From: Melastoma dodecandrum
Taxonomy: Eukaryota; Streptophyta; Magnoliopsida; Myrtales; Melastomataceae
Length of the DNA stretch: 64,000 bases
Assembly: GCA_029817715.1 (NCBI GenBank)
Contig: JARUPY010000312.1
Location: 124,001-188,000, forward strand
Reading direction: 5' to 3'
The notes beneath the pieces are model-generated. The model ran no database searches and was not told where the DNA came from. It worked only from the letters and a program-made list of their open reading frames with translations. Positions 10,044-20,349 of this stretch are shown here, piece by piece (position 1 is the stretch's first letter; the number at the start of each line of letters is the position of its first letter). The position numbers and the translations under genes are program-made.

Positions 10044-11072
10044 TCAGGCCAGGCCCCGGAAGCGCCGGTAGCGGTCCGCGATGGCGGCGGCGGTGACGGG
10101 CGCGGAATCGATCGGCGCGTAGCTCCAGTGCTCCAGCCGGCCCGACCACCGGCGCACGGCGCCGACCTCGGTCAGCCGGTCGAGGTAGCGCGTCACCTTG
10201 GGGTGGCCACCCGAGGGCTCGTAGACGTGCACCGGCGCGCCGGTGGCGCAGGCCTCGCCCACCATGTTGGCGCTGTCGCCCGTCACCAGGATGGCGTCCG
10301 CGTGGGACAGGATCTGGGGATAGGGGTTGGCGCCGCTGCCGTCCCACACGAAGGCCCGCCCCGCCGACAGGGCCCCCGCCAGGGCGGCCCGGATCGCCGC
10401 CAGCGCTTCGGGCGGGGTGCGCCGCGAGGGCGTCACCATGAGGCTCGCGCCCTCGCCCGCGAGGGTCGCCGCGATGTCGGCGAGGTTGCGGATGTCGTCC
10501 GGCGAGAAGTCGTGGTTCACGCCCTTGCCGCCCAGGATCACGGCGACGCGCGGCGCGGGCAGCGGCGCGATCCGCGGGTCGGGCGCGGCGCGGGCCTGCG
10601 CGAAGACCGCGGGCCGCAGCCGATGCGCGGGCGTCAGCGTGACGACGACGTTGTCGCCCCGCAGCTTGTCGTGCTCGGGGATCCAGATCACGTCGGCGGT
10701 GCCGGTCCCCGTATAGGGGTCCTTGACGAAGATCGTGAAGGTGCGGCCCCCCGAGGCGGCCTTGACGCGGCGCAGATAGGGCACGGTGCGGCGGCCCGCC
10801 GCGATGGCGATGTCGGGGAAGGGCGGCGCGATAGGGCTGCCGGGCCGGCGCGGCCCCTCGCGCGGGTCGATCGGGCCGTAGGGCGTCATCCACGACCAGG
10901 GCGCGCGCGGCGCGATGAGGCGCCGCTCGGGCGCGAGGCCGAGCTCGTCGGCGATCCCGAAGCACTGGACCTCGTCGCCGATTTTGCCGTCGCTGAGCAC
11001 CCAGGCGCGCGTCCCGGCCGGCAGGCGGCGCAGGCTCTCGTCCACCGCCGGGACGGAGTCGATCGTGGTCAT
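10044..11072 (-). CDS. ELM1-like (mitochondrial fission protein family) protein
   Basis: 342 residues from the ATG at 11072. The pattern WVLSDGKIGDEVQCFGIADELG at the N terminus and the later VTGDSANMVGEACATGAPVHVYEP mark the ELM1/COG3660 family, a GT-B-like fold shared with plant mitochondrial fission proteins; bacterial members are common in alphaproteobacteria and have no established reaction. The C-terminal block resembles the nucleotide-sugar site of glycosyltransferases, so a transfer reaction on a cell-envelope sugar is possible but unproven. It is convergent with the flavoprotein gene, ending 34 bases from it. Confidence 0.85.
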   Translation of the reverse strand: MTTIDSVPAVDESLRRLPAGTRAWVLSDGKIGDEVQCFGIADELGLAPERRLIAPRAPWSWMTPYGPIDPREGPRRPGSPIAPPFPDIAIAAGRRTVPYLRRVKAASGGRTFTIFVKDPYTGTGTADVIWIPEHDKLRGDNVVVTLTPAHRLRPAVFAQARAAPDPRIAPLPAPRVAVILGGKGVNHDFSPDDIRNLADIAATLAGEGASLMVTPSRRTPPEALAAIRAALAGALSAGRAFVWDGSGANPYPQILSHADAILVTGDSANMVGEACATGAPVHVYEPSGGHPKVTRYLDRLTEVGAVRRWSGRLEHWSYAPIDSAPVTAAAIADRYRRFRGLA

Positions 11073-11141
11073 ACGGACTCCAGATCATTCACGCGACTTG
11101 CGGCCGCTCTGAGCATCGCGTCGGTGGCGACGACCTCCCCA

Positions 11142-11275
11142 CCGTCGTCGCGAGCGAAGCGACGCGATCCAGGCCCGGCGTGAGCCATCGGCCGGGCGCG
11201 GATGCCATTTAGCGCCGCATCCATCCGGAACCGTCTCCTGGATGGCTTCGTCGCTCGCGCTCCTCGCCATGACGG
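11142..11275. repeat. Rhizobial-type palindromic intergenic repeat
   Basis: A 134-base element with imperfect inverted ends. The left end reads CCGTCGTCGCGAGCGAAGCG then CGATCCAGG; the right end reads CCTGGATGG, CTTCGTCGCTCGCG and CTCGCCATGACGG. This is the form of the dispersed repeat whose copies begin near CGTCATTGCGAGCG in many Hyphomicrobiales genomes. It fills the gap between the ELM1-like gene and the Tat-type exported protein gene. Confidence 0.7.
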
Positions 11276-11318
11276 TTGGAGGCCATGGGGGTCGCGGACC
11301 GATCGGTGGAAAGCTCCG

Positions 11319-11873
11319 TCAGACGCCCATCTCCCGCCGCAGCCACCAGGCGAAGTGGTGGCAGATCGAGACGACCCGCTTCTCGTCGATGTCGGGCTGG
11401 TACCAGGCGCCGCTGTAGCTGGCGCTCAGCACCGACAGGATCGGGACCTGGGCCAGCACGCGGCCGCCCGAGGAGACGATGCCGACGCCTTCGAGATTGT
11501 CGTTGTTGCCGCCCCCGTCGCGGCCGTTGTAGGAGCGCGTCCCCGCATAGGGGGCGAGGTAGATGGAGGAGATCCGCGCCACCAGCGTGGCGCCGCCGGC
11601 CCCGCGCGGCACGATGAGGTCGGCGAAGACCTCCCGCAGCTGGCGCGTCAGCACGGCCGTGACGCGATCGGCGTCGCCGTCATTGCCGAGCCGCGCGAGG
11701 CGCGAGGCGTCGACGGCGACGTCGCTGAACCGCAGGCCGGCCGGCAAGGCCCCGCCGGCGGCCGCCGGGCCGAACTGCGCGGCCGCCGGTCCCGCGAGGA
11801 GCGGCAGGGCGGCGCCCGCCGCGCCCCCGGCCAGAACCGCCAGGGCGCGGCGCCGCGTCATGCTGTGGGTCAT
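11319..11873 (-). CDS. Exported protein with Tat-like signal
   Basis: 184 residues starting MTHSMTRRRALAVLAGGAAG: a double/triple-Arg stretch followed by a hydrophobic core and an AAAQF cleavage region, as in Tat or Tat-like signals. The mature domain contains LREVFADLIVPRGAGGATLVARISSIYL and a Gly/Asn-rich loop (NGRDGGGNNDNLEGVG). I recognise no family with certainty; proteins of this style occur beside greA or carB in related bacteria but have no known role. It ends with an odd ICHHFAWWLRREMGV tail. The gap to greA is 21 bases, so the two may be cotranscribed, with greA upstream. Confidence 0.7.
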   Translation of the reverse strand: MTHSMTRRRALAVLAGGAAGAALPLLAGPAAAQFGPAAAGGALPAGLRFSDVAVDASRLARLGNDGDADRVTAVLTRQLREVFADLIVPRGAGGATLVARISSIYLAPYAGTRSYNGRDGGGNNDNLEGVGIVSSGGRVLAQVPILSVLSASYSGAWYQPDIDEKRVVSICHHFAWWLRREMGV

Positions 11874-11894
11874 GGAGGAGCCTTTCGGGCGGGA

Positions 11895-12368
11895 TCAGCG
11901 GAAGGCGACGTCGAGCAGTTCGTAGCTCTTGCCGCCGCCGGGCGTGTTCACTTCGACGCTGTCGCCCGTCTTCTTGCCGATGAGCGCGCGGGCGGTGGGG
12001 GAGGTGATGGAGACCTTGCCGGACTTCACGTCCGCCTCGCTCTCGCCGACGATCTGGAACACCTTCTTCTCCTCGGTGTCCTCGTCGACGAGCGTCACGG
12101 TGGCGCCGAACTTCACGGTGCTGCCCGAAAGCTTGGAGACGTCGATGACCTCGGCGCGCGACAGCTTGTCCTCGAGCTCGGCGATGCGGCCCTCGTTCAG
12201 CGACTGCGATTCCTTGGCGGCGTGGTATTCGGCGTTCTCCGACAGGTCGCCGTGGGAGCGCGCCTCCGAGATCGCCTGGATGATGCGGGGACGCTCCTCC
12301 TGCTGGCGCATCTTGAGTTCGGCCTCCAGCGCGGAATAGCCCGCGACGGTCATCGGCACTCTGTCCAT
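11895..12368 (-). CDS. greA: Transcription elongation factor GreA
   Basis: 157 residues, starting [18 protein letters not shown] at 12368 (an in-frame GTG at 12377 is possible but less like the family). GreA rescues backtracked RNA polymerase by stimulating transcript cleavage. The N-terminal coiled coil carries the acidic tip around [16 protein letters not shown], the conserved GreA/GreB signature, and the C-terminal FKBP-like domain ends [23 protein letters not shown]. All family landmarks are present and the length is standard. The carB-greA order is common in alphaproteobacteria; about 210 bases separate the two here. Confidence 0.96.
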   Translation of the reverse strand: MDRVPMTVAGYSALEAELKMRQQEERPRIIQAISEARSHGDLSENAEYHAAKESQSLNEGRIAELEDKLSRAEVIDVSKLSGSTVKFGATVTLVDEDTEEKKVFQIVGESEADVKSGKVSITSPTARALIGKKTGDSVEVNTPGGGKSYELLDVAFR

Positions 12369-12579
12369 CTCATTCACTCTCGACGAAGCGTTGCGGCCTC
12401 ACGCCCGCAACGCGGTAGGGGATCGCGCCGGCCGCCGCGCCCGGGGCACGCCGGATCCGGGCATCGGCGCGCCGCGCGAGGCTCATCAGAATGTGTCCGG
12501 CGCGGAGTTCCGTCAACTTGCGACGGTGGGGGCGGGTTCCTGCCCGCCGGGTCGGGACGGCCCCGGCGGCAGCCGTCCG

Positions 12580-15500
12580 TCAGTGGAAGTAGTCCTGGAG
12601 GGCCCGAACCTCCAGCTCGCCGCCGACGTATCCGCCGATCCCGCGCGCCGCCGCGATGGCGCCCGCCAGGGTGGTGTAATAGGGCACCTTGTGGAGCAGC
12701 GCGGCGCGGCGCAGGTCGCGCGAATCCGACAGGGCCCGGGCGCCCTCGGTCGTGTTGACGACGAGCTGGATGCCGCCGTTCTTGATGGCATCCACCACGT
12801 GCGGCCGGCCCTCCGACACCTTGTTGACCTTGGTGGCCGCGATGCCGGCCTCGCGCAGGCTCTTCAACGTCCCGCCCGTCGCCTGGATCTTGAAGCCGAG
12901 GTCGCTGAGCACCCGGATCGTGTCGAGCACGCGCTCCTTGTCGGCGTCCTTCACCGAGACGAAGACCGTGCCCTTGCGGGGCACCGCGGTCCCGGCCCCG
13001 AGCTGGCTCTTGGCGAAGGCGATGTCGAAGGATCGATCGAGCCCGATGACCTCGCCGGTCGAGCGCATCTCCGGCCCCAGCACGGTGTCGACCCCGGGGA
13101 AGCGCGCGAAGGGGAAGACCGCCTCCTTCACGGCGACGTGGTCGAGCTTCACCGCCCCGAGGTCGAAACCCGCGAGCTTCTCGCCCGCCATGACGCGGGC
13201 GGCGATCTTGGCCAACGGCCGGCCGATCACCTTGGCTACGAAGGGCACGGTGCGGGACGCGCGGGGGTTGACCTCCAGCACGAAGATGGTGCCGTCCTTG
13301 ATGGCGTATTGCACGTTCATCAGCCCCACGACGCCGAGCGCCAGGGCGAGCAGGCGGGTCTGGCGCTCGATCTCCGCGAGGGTGGCGGCGTCGAGCGAAT
13401 AGGGCGGCAGCGAGCAGGCGGAATCGCCCGAATGGATGCCGGCTTCCTCGATGTGCTCCATGATGCCCGCCACCACGACGTCGGTACCGTCGCAGAGCGC
13501 GTCGACGTCGACCTCGATGGCGTCCGACAGGTAGCGGTCGAAGAGCAGCGGGTTGGTGCCCAGCACCGTGTTGATCTGGCCCGTCTTGTCGTTGGGGTAG
13601 CGGGTCTTCACCTCGGGCGGCACGAGGCCGGGCAGCACGTCGAGGAGGTAGCTGTCGAGCGCCGCCTCGGTGCGGATGATCGCCATGGCGCGGCCGCCGA
13701 GCACGTAGGAGGGCCGGACCACCAGCGGCAGGCCGAGATCGGCGGCGACGAGGCGCGACTGCTCGACCGAATAGGAGATGCCGTTCTTGGGCTGCTTCAG
13801 GCCGACCTTGTCGAGCAGGCGCTTGAAGCGGTCGCGGTCCTCGGCGAGGTCGATCGAGTCGACGCTGGTGCCGAGGATCGGGATGCCGGCCTCCTGCAGG
13901 GCATGGGCGAGCTTGAGCGGCGTCTGGCCGCCGAACTGCACGATGACGCCCTTGAGCCGCCCGGCCGACCGCTCGACGGCGAGGATCTCGAGCACGTCCT
14001 CGGCGGTGAGGGGCTCGAAATAGAGCCTGTCCGACGTGTCGTAGTCGGTCGACACGGTCTCGGGGTTGCAGTTGACCATGATGGTCTCGTAGCCGGCGTC
14101 GCGCAGGGCGAAACAGGCGTGGCAGCAGCAATAGTCGAATTCGATGCCCTGGCCGATGCGGTTCGGACCGCCGCCGAGGATCACGACCTTGTCGCGATCG
14201 GAAGGCCGCGCCTCGTCGACCGGGGTCCCGGCGAAGACCGGCGCGTAGGTCGAATACATGTAGGCGGTGGGCGAGGCGAATTCGGCCGCGCAGGTGTCGA
14301 TGCGCTTGAACACCGGGCGCACGCCGAGGTCGCGGCGCAGCTTGGTCACCTCGGCGACGTCCCGCCCCGTCAGGGCGGCGAGGCGCGCGTCCGAGAAGCC
14401 GGCGCTCTTGAGCGCCCTGAGGCTCGGGGCCGTGGTGGGCACGCCGAAGCGCTTCACCTTCTCCTCGCGGTCGACGATGTCCTGGATCTGGGCGATGAAC
14501 CAGGGATCGAAGCGGCAGGCCTCGTGGATCTCGGCGTGGCTCATGCCGTGGCGCAGCGCCTGGGCGACGACGAGGATGCGGTCCGGCGTCGGGCGGCCGA
14601 GGGCGGCGCGCAGCGCGATCGTCTCCTCGCCTGGCACCAGGCCCTCGATCGGCACCTCGTCTAGGCCGTTGAGGCCGGTCTCGAGCGAGCGCAGCGCCTT
14701 CTGGAGCGATTCGCCGAAGGTCCGGCCGATCGCCATGGCCTCGCCCACCGACTTCATGGCGGTGTTGAGCAGCGGCTCGGCCCCGGGGAACTTCTCGAAG
14801 GCGAAGCGCGGGATCTTGGTGACGACGTAGTCGATGGTCGGCTCGAAGGAGGCCGGGGTGGCGCCCCCCGTGATGTCGTTCTGGATCTCGTCGAGCGTGT
14901 AGCCCACGGCGAGCTTGGCGGCGACCTTGGCGATGGGAAAGCCCGTGGCCTTGGAGGCCAGCGCCGAGGAGCGCGACACGCGCGGGTTCATCTCGATGAC
15001 GATCATGCGGCCGTTCGACGGGTCGACGGCGAATTGCACGTTGGAGCCGCCGGTCTCGACGCCGATCTCGCGCAGCACCGCCAGCGAGGCGTCGCGCATG
15101 ATCTGGTATTCCTTGTCGGTCAGCGTCAGCGCCGGCGCGACCGTGATGGAATCGCCCGTGTGGACCCCCATGGGATCGACGTTCTCGATCGAGCAGATGA
15201 TGATGGCGTTGTCGGCGCGGTCGCGCACGACCTCCATCTCGTATTCCTTCCAGCCGAGCACGCTCTCCTCCACCAGCACCTGCGTGGTGGGGGAGGCGTC
15301 GAGACCGCGCTCGATGATCTCGATGTACTCATCGCGGTTGTACGCGATGCCGCCGCCCGTGCCGCCCATGGTGAAGGAGGGCCGGATGATGGCCGGCAGG
15401 CCGACGTCGTCGAGGCAGGCCAGCGCCTCGGCCAGCGAGCCGACGTGGTGGGAGCGCGGCGTCGCGAGGCCGATCTTGGTCATGGCGTCGCGGAACAGCT

Positions 15501-15823
15501 CGCGGTCCTCGGCCTTGTCGATGGCGGCCGCGGTGGCGCCGATCAGCTCGACGGCGTGCTCCTTCAGCGTGCCCATCTTCTCGAGCGCGAGCGCGCAGTT
15601 GAGCGCCGTCTGGCCGCCCATGGTGGGCAGCAGGGCGAAGCCGCCGGGGATGGCGTGGCGCTCGGCCGCGATGATCTTGGCCACGATTTCGGGCGTGATG
15701 GGCTCGACATAGGTCCGGTCCGCCATCTCGGGATCGGTCATGATGGTGGCGGGGTTGGAATTGACCAGGACGATGCGGTAGCCGTCCTCGCGCAGCGCCT
15801 TGCAGGCCTGGGTGCCCGAATAA

Positions 15824-15858
<35 letters not shown>

Positions 15859-15903
15859 GGCGCCGATGATCATGATGGTGGCGATGTCGGTGCGCTTGGG
15901 CAT
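12580..15903 (-). CDS. carB: Carbamoyl-phosphate synthase large subunit
   Basis: 1107 residues. Joins bicarbonate, ammonia from CarA and two ATP into carbamoyl phosphate for arginine and pyrimidine synthesis. Two homologous halves each carry an ATP-grasp fold: the first opens [21 protein letters not shown], the second [19 protein letters not shown]. The allosteric MGS-like domain closes the protein ([20 protein letters not shown] then VVNTTEGA). It is intact over 3.3 kb with no frameshift, which is useful when judging the shifts elsewhere. carA is not in this window. Confidence 0.97.
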
Positions 15904-16090
15904 AGGTGTCCTGGCGATTCTCGTGTCTCGGTCGGCCGGGCAGGCCCCGTCTCATAGAGCAGGGGCGTGCATTCCGGAAGCGTCCCCGGCGCGGCGCGGC
16001 GCAGGCATGCAAGGAGCCGGCCGGAACGGCTATGACGGACGGCAAAGGCCGGAGCGCGTCGCGGACGGCAGAAGCTGGCGTGCCGAACAC

Positions 16091-16119
16091 AAAAAAGCCT
16101 CCGGATCGCTCCAGAGGCT
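16091..16119 (-). terminator. Intrinsic terminator after tRNA-Val
   Basis: On the minus strand: AGCCTCTGGA, GCGA tetraloop, TCCGGAGGCT and then a run of six T, partly inside the stem foot. A 10-bp stem with one T-G wobble closed by a GNRA-type loop and followed by T is a textbook Rho-independent terminator. It starts 18 bases past the tRNA 3' end. Confidence 0.85.
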
Positions 16120-16136
16120 GGTGCCGTTCTTCGAAA

Positions 16137-16211
16137 TGGTGGGCGGTACAGGGTTTGAACCTGTGACCCCTGCGATGTCAACACAGTGCTCTACCGCTGA
16201 GCTAACCGCCC
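16137..16211 (-). tRNA. tRNA-Val (GAC anticodon)
   Basis: The minus strand folds as a full cloverleaf: acceptor GGGCGGT with ACCGCCC, D arm GCTC-AGCGGTA-GAGC, anticodon stem CTGTG/CGCAG with loop TTGACAT (anticodon GAC), and T arm with GGTTCAAACCC. The discriminator is A and CCA is encoded (16137-16139). The anticodon stem includes one T-G pair. GAC reads GUC and GUU valine codons. Confidence 0.95.
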
Positions 16212-16312
16212 GGTGAGAGGGTGTTTAGCGGGCGGGGCGGCGGGATGCAAGCGGTAAATTCCGCTCCGCCGGGGCGGCTCCGCAGGGGGATCGTCCTCGT
16301 CCCGGCGGTGTC

Positions 16313-17495
16313 TCAGTGGCGCAGGAGGGCGCCGAAGAGCTCGTCCTCGCAGGCGGTGCCGATCAGCCCGCCCTCGCCGTCGACGACGAGGAGGCCGGCG
16401 GCGCCGCGCCGGTGCAGCGCCACCGCGCGCTTGAGCGGCAGCGTGCCGGGGACCGCCAGCAGGGCGCCGCCGAGATCGCCCTCGTCCGGCGCGTCGCCGA
16501 GCGGCACGATCCTGAGCGCGCCGGTCCCGTCCCGGGCCCCGGTCGGGCGCCCGCCGGGGCCGCGCGCCACGCGGAGGCCCGGGCCGAAGCCGAGGTCGTC
16601 GCCGGCGGGGGACAGCGCGGCGAGCGGCACCATGAAGGTGTCGGCCTTGATGGCGTCGAGCGGGTTCATGTGGCGCACGAAATCCGTGACGTAGCGGTCG
16701 GCGGGCCGGAGCACGATGTCGGCGACCGTGCCGGCCTGGACGATGCGGCCGCCCTCCATGATGACGATGCGGTTGCCGAGCTTGGCGGCCTCGTCGAGGT
16801 CGTGGGAGACGAAGAGGATCGTCTTCCTGAGGCGCGCCTGCAGTTCCAGCAGCTCGTCCTGCAGGCGCGTGCGGATCAGGGGATCGAGCGCCGAGAAGGG
16901 CTCGTCCATGAGCAGGATGTCGGCGTCGGTGGCGAAGGCGCGGGCGAGGCCGACGCGCTGCTGCATGCCGCCCGACAATTCGTGGGCGTGTTTGTCGGCC
17001 CAGCGCTCGAGGCCCACCATGGCGAGCTTCTCGTCGACGATGCGCTGGCGTTCGCGCCGGCCGAGGCCGCGCAGTTCGAGGCCCATGCCGACATTGTCGC
17101 GCACGCTGCGCCAGGGCAGCAGGGCGAATTGCTGGAACACCATGGCGACCCCGCGGGCGCGCAGGCCGCGCAGCGTGGCGGCGTCGCAGGCACAGACGTC
17201 GATGTCACGGCCCGCGTGGCTGACGGTGACGCGGCCCCGCGCCGGGCGGACGAGCCGGTTGACGGCGCGCAGCAGGGTCGACTTGCCCGAGCCCGACAGG
17301 CCCATCAGCACCGAAATCTCGCCCGGCCGCACGGCGAGGTCGGCCCCCGCCACGCCGACGACGTTGCCGGTGGCGGCCAGGATCTCGTCGCGGGTCCGGC
17401 CCTCGTCCAGCATGGCGAGGGCGCGGGCGGGTTTCGGGCCCGAAGACGATGTCGACGGCCTTGAAGGCGACGGCCGGGGAGGGCTCGGCCGTCAT
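16313..17495 (-). CDS. choV: Choline/glycine betaine ABC ATPase (frameshifted)
   Basis: ATP-binding subunit of a QAT-family importer. The ATG at 17495 (MTAEPSPAVAFKAVDIVFGP) overlaps the permease stop by ATGA. One extra base in a GGG run near 17435 separates this N terminus from the rest, which resumes as KPARALAMLDEGRTRDEIL. The core has Walker A GLSGSGKS, Q-loop VFQQFALLPW, signature LSGGMQQRVGLAR and Walker B ILLMDEPFSALD, then a C-terminal CBS-like region. Corrected length is 393 residues, usual for ProV/ChoV. Together with the two genes upstream it forms a choXWV-type operon on the minus strand. Confidence 0.88.
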
Positions 17496-18349
17496 CGGGC
17501 CGTCGCCCCGGCCGGACGGCGGAACAGCCTGTCGAGCAGGACCGCCACCAGCACGATGGCGATGCCGGCCTCGAAGCCCATGGCGGGGCGCAGCTGGTTC
17601 AGCGAGCGCAGCACCGGCACGCCGAGGCCGCCGGAGCCCACCATGGTGGCGATGACCGACATGGACAGGGCCAGCATGATGGCCTGGGTGAGGCCCTCCA
17701 TGATGGCGGGCAGGGCATGGGGCAGCTCGACCTTGCGCAGGAGCTGCCAGGACGTCGCCCCGAAGGCCTCCCCGGCCTCGCGCAGGGGCAGGGGCACCGA
17801 GGCGATGCCGAGTTGCGTCATGCGGATGGGGGCGGGCACGGCGAAGATCACGGTGGCGATGATGCCCGGCACGACGCCGAGGCCGAAGAGCGACAGCATG
17901 GGGATGAGGTAGACGAAGGTCGGCAGCGTCTGCATGAGATCGAGCATCGGCCGCAGCGCGCGGGCGAGGGCGCGCGAATGGCCGGCCAGGATGCCGACCG
18001 GCACGCCGACCAGCATGGAGGCCGCGGTGGCGTAGAAGGTGATCACCAGGGTCGTCACCGTCTCGCGCCAATAGCCCTGGTTGAGGATGAAGAGCAGGGC
18101 GGCCAGCGCGAAGAGGGCCAGCGGCCAGGAGCGGCGCAGGCCGTAGGCGAGTCCCGCCACCATGAGGCAGAAGAGCGGCGGGGGCAGCGCCCCCAGGGCC
18201 GCGACGCTGTGGTCGATGAGGAAGCTCAGCCCGTCCGACACGTGGTCGAAGAAGAGGCCCGAGCCGTCCTTGAGGCCGTTCATCCCGGCGTTGAGCCAGG
18301 GCCCGACGGGGATCTTGTGGGCGGTGACGAGGCCCGTCACGGGGTCCAT
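17492..18349 (-). CDS. choW: Choline/glycine betaine ABC permease
   Basis: 285 residues with about six membrane helices (for example PPLFCLMVAGLAYGLRRSW and LALFALAALLFILNQGYW) and the EAA-type loop EAGEAFGATSWQLLRKVELPHALP that contacts the ATPase. Forms the membrane channel of the ChoXWV importer. It begins about 25 bases after choX ends and overlaps choV by four bases, so translation is probably coupled. Substrate (choline versus betaine or proline) is set by the binding protein, not by this subunit. Confidence 0.92.
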   Translation of the reverse strand: MDPVTGLVTAHKIPVGPWLNAGMNGLKDGSGLFFDHVSDGLSFLIDHSVAALGALPPPLFCLMVAGLAYGLRRSWPLALFALAALLFILNQGYWRETVTTLVITFYATAASMLVGVPVGILAGHSRALARALRPMLDLMQTLPTFVYLIPMLSLFGLGVVPGIIATVIFAVPAPIRMTQLGIASVPLPLREAGEAFGATSWQLLRKVELPHALPAIMEGLTQAIMLALSMSVIATMVGSGGLGVPVLRSLNQLRPAMGFEAGIAIVLVAVLLDRLFRRPAGATAR

Positions 18350-18374
18350 GGCGGCGGTCCCGGGGCGATCCTCC

Positions 18375-19322
18375 CTAGAGGCCGAGGCTCGCCTTCACGG
18401 CCGGAAGGCCCGGCTGCCCGTCGAACGTCGTGACGCCCGCCAGCCAGCGGTCGAGGATGGCGGGATTCGCCTTCAGCCAGTCCGTGGCGGCCTTGTCGGG
18501 GTCCTGGCCGTCGAACAGGATGGAGCCCATCACGGCATTCTCCATGGGCAGCGTGAAGGTCAGCTGGTCGAGGAAGCGGCCGAGGTTGGGGCACTCCTGG
18601 CGCAGGCCGGCGCGCACGTTGGTCAGCACCGTGGCGCCGCCGTAATTGGGGCCGAAGACGTCGTCGCCGCCCGACAGGTAGTCCATCTTGAAATTGGTGT
18701 TCATGGGATGGGGTTCCCATCCCAGGAAGACGATGGGCTCGTGCCGCTTCACCGCCCGTTCCACTTGGGACAGCATGCCCTGTTCGCTCGATTCGACGAC
18801 GTCGAAGCCCTTGAGCCCGAACTTGTCGTCCTTGATCATGCCGAGGATCAGGCGGTTGCCGTCGTTGCCGGGCTCGATGCCATAGATCTTGCCGGCGAGC
18901 TTGTCCTTGAACTTGGCGATGTCGGCGAAGCTCTTCAGCCCCTCGGCATAGGTGTAGTCGGGCACCGCCAGCGTGTATTTGGCGCCGGTGAGGTTGGTGC
19001 CCACCACATCGACGGTGTGGTCGTCGATGTAGGGTTTGCGGTCCGCCTCCATCGTAGGCATCCAGTTGCCGAGGAAGACGTCGACCTGCTTGGCGTGCAG
19101 CGACTGGTAGGTGACCGGGACCGAGAGCACGTCGGTATGGGGCGCGTAGCCGAGCCCCTTCAGCACCGCGGAGGTCGCCGCCGTGGTGGCGGTGATGTCG
19201 GTCCAGCCGACGTCCGAGAACTTCACGGTCTTGCAGGCAGGAGGATCGCCCGCCGCCAGGGCCGCCCCGCCCGGCAAGGCCACGAGGATCGCCAGTGTGG
19301 CGCCGAACATCACGCTCCGCAT
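18375..19322 (-). CDS. choX: Choline/glycine betaine-binding periplasmic protein
   Basis: 315 residues with a signal peptide (MRSVMFGATLAILVALPGG ... ALAAG) and a ribosome site GGAGAGGAAG. The mature protein has the ChoX/OpuAC layout, including VKFSDVGWTDITATTAAT and VFLGNWMPTMEAD, where the Trp residues line the quaternary-ammonium pocket in this family. I favour choline from the overall resemblance to ChoX, but betaine is possible. First gene of the choXWV operon. Choline uptake feeds osmoprotection or carbon use. Confidence 0.88.
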   Translation of the reverse strand: MRSVMFGATLAILVALPGGAALAAGDPPACKTVKFSDVGWTDITATTAATSAVLKGLGYAPHTDVLSVPVTYQSLHAKQVDVFLGNWMPTMEADRKPYIDDHTVDVVGTNLTGAKYTLAVPDYTYAEGLKSFADIAKFKDKLAGKIYGIEPGNDGNRLILGMIKDDKFGLKGFDVVESSEQGMLSQVERAVKRHEPIVFLGWEPHPMNTNFKMDYLSGGDDVFGPNYGGATVLTNVRAGLRQECPNLGRFLDQLTFTLPMENAVMGSILFDGQDPDKAATDWLKANPAILDRWLAGVTTFDGQPGLPAVKASLGL

Positions 19323-19465
19323 GGGGGTCTTCCTCTCCGGTCGATTCTGCTTGTTGTCTGCAAAAGCTTAGACCAGAGCCCCGGGTGTGCGCGAGGGGAA
19401 AATTGGGCGCGGGCGCCTCCCGCGGGCGCACTCATCCCGCGGGTGCAAACATCCCGCGGGCAACC

Positions 19466-19699
19466 TCACGCGCGCGCGGAGGGCTCGTCGTCGCGCCCCG
19501 ACAGCCTGTGCCGGATCCTCGCATATTCGGACGTGGCGTCGCGGGCCGAATGGGCCCAATCGGATTCGCCCAGCCAGAGGTACGACAGGGCCTTGTCGAC
19601 GATGCCGGGCGAGCGCGCGTGCCACGACCGGTCGAGGTCGCCCGCCAGATCCCTCGGAACCCTCCCCGCGCCGTCGTTTGAAGGAAAACATCGCCTCAC
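19466..19699 (-). CDS. Small hypothetical protein
   Basis: A 77-residue frame with a GTG start at 19699 and a purine-rich stretch just before it. The middle (IVDKALSYLWLGESDWAHSARDATSEYARIRHRL) has natural amphipathic-helix composition and ordinary residues, unlike the Arg/Pro-rich shadow frames common here, so it could be real. No domain is recognised. A competing frame starts at the ATG at 19691. Existence is uncertain. Confidence 0.35.
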   Translation of the reverse strand: MRRCFPSNDGAGRVPRDLAGDLDRSWHARSPGIVDKALSYLWLGESDWAHSARDATSEYARIRHRLSGRDDEPSARA

Positions 19700-19717
19700 C
19701 CCCGGGATCGCGGGCCG

Positions 19718-20197
19718 TCAGCGCACCGCCCCATGCTCTTTCAGCGGCATCAGCGAGCCGCCGAGCCGCCAGCGTTCCGGGCCGAGGAAGAGGCGGCGCC
19801 GGGGCTCGTATTCAAAGGGCATCGGCCTCTTGGCGGCGCGGATCTTGGGCCCGATCTGCCGCTCGAAGGCCTCGCAGCTGCGCCAGATCCCGACGTTCAG
19901 GAACGTGCTGCAGGCGTCGCTGCAGCGCCAGGTGGCGCAGGGCATCTCGTCGTCGCCGCGCACGCGGTTCAGGAACTCGCCGACGAGCCCGGACCGGTCC
20001 TCGATGGCCTCGCGTTCCGACCAATAGGCGAGGAACTCGTCCTCGCGGCCCTTGACGATGCTCCAGGCGACGACGACGAACAGCATCGCGTTCGGGTCCG
20101 GCGTCGACCGGTAGTCCCGGCTCGTCCCGCGCTTCGCGGCGGGGCCGGCGGGAAACCGATGGTTGTCGTTGTAGTCGATGGTCTTCAGGGCACCCAT
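19718..20197 (-). CDS. NIPSNAP/ABM-like protein, paralogue of 3743-4296
   Basis: 159 residues starting MGALKTIDYNDNHRFPAG at 20197, no signal peptide. The domain runs LFVVVAWSIVKGREDEFLAYW, DRSGLVGEFLNRV, FLNVGIWRSCEAFERQIG and RRRLFLGPERWRLGGSLM. Each block has a counterpart in the exported protein near 4 kb, so the two are paralogues, one cytosolic and one exported. The shape suggests a ferredoxin-like dimeric alpha-beta barrel such as EthD, NIPSNAP or antibiotic-monooxygenase families, but no substrate or active residue is evident. It follows the asparaginase gene on the same strand after about 150 bases; a functional link is speculative. Confidence 0.7.
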   Translation of the reverse strand: MGALKTIDYNDNHRFPAGPAAKRGTSRDYRSTPDPNAMLFVVVAWSIVKGREDEFLAYWSEREAIEDRSGLVGEFLNRVRGDDEMPCATWRCSDACSTFLNVGIWRSCEAFERQIGPKIRAAKRPMPFEYEPRRRLFLGPERWRLGGSLMPLKEHGAVR

Positions 20198-20349
20198 GGC
20201 GGTCTCTGTGTTTCTCTCTCCTCCGCAACCTAACCGCGATGCCTTGAACCAAAGATGCGGGAAAGTGGAGAATTTGACGTAACGGAAGGTTTTGCCCGCC
20301 GCAGCGTCGAAATCCGCGAAGATCCCGCGGACCCGGGTTGAAGCGGGGC

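Noticed and set aside
18162..20027. 621-codon plus-strand frame over choX and the small genes
   Set aside because: Antisense to choX, low complexity, no start context; a shadow frame.
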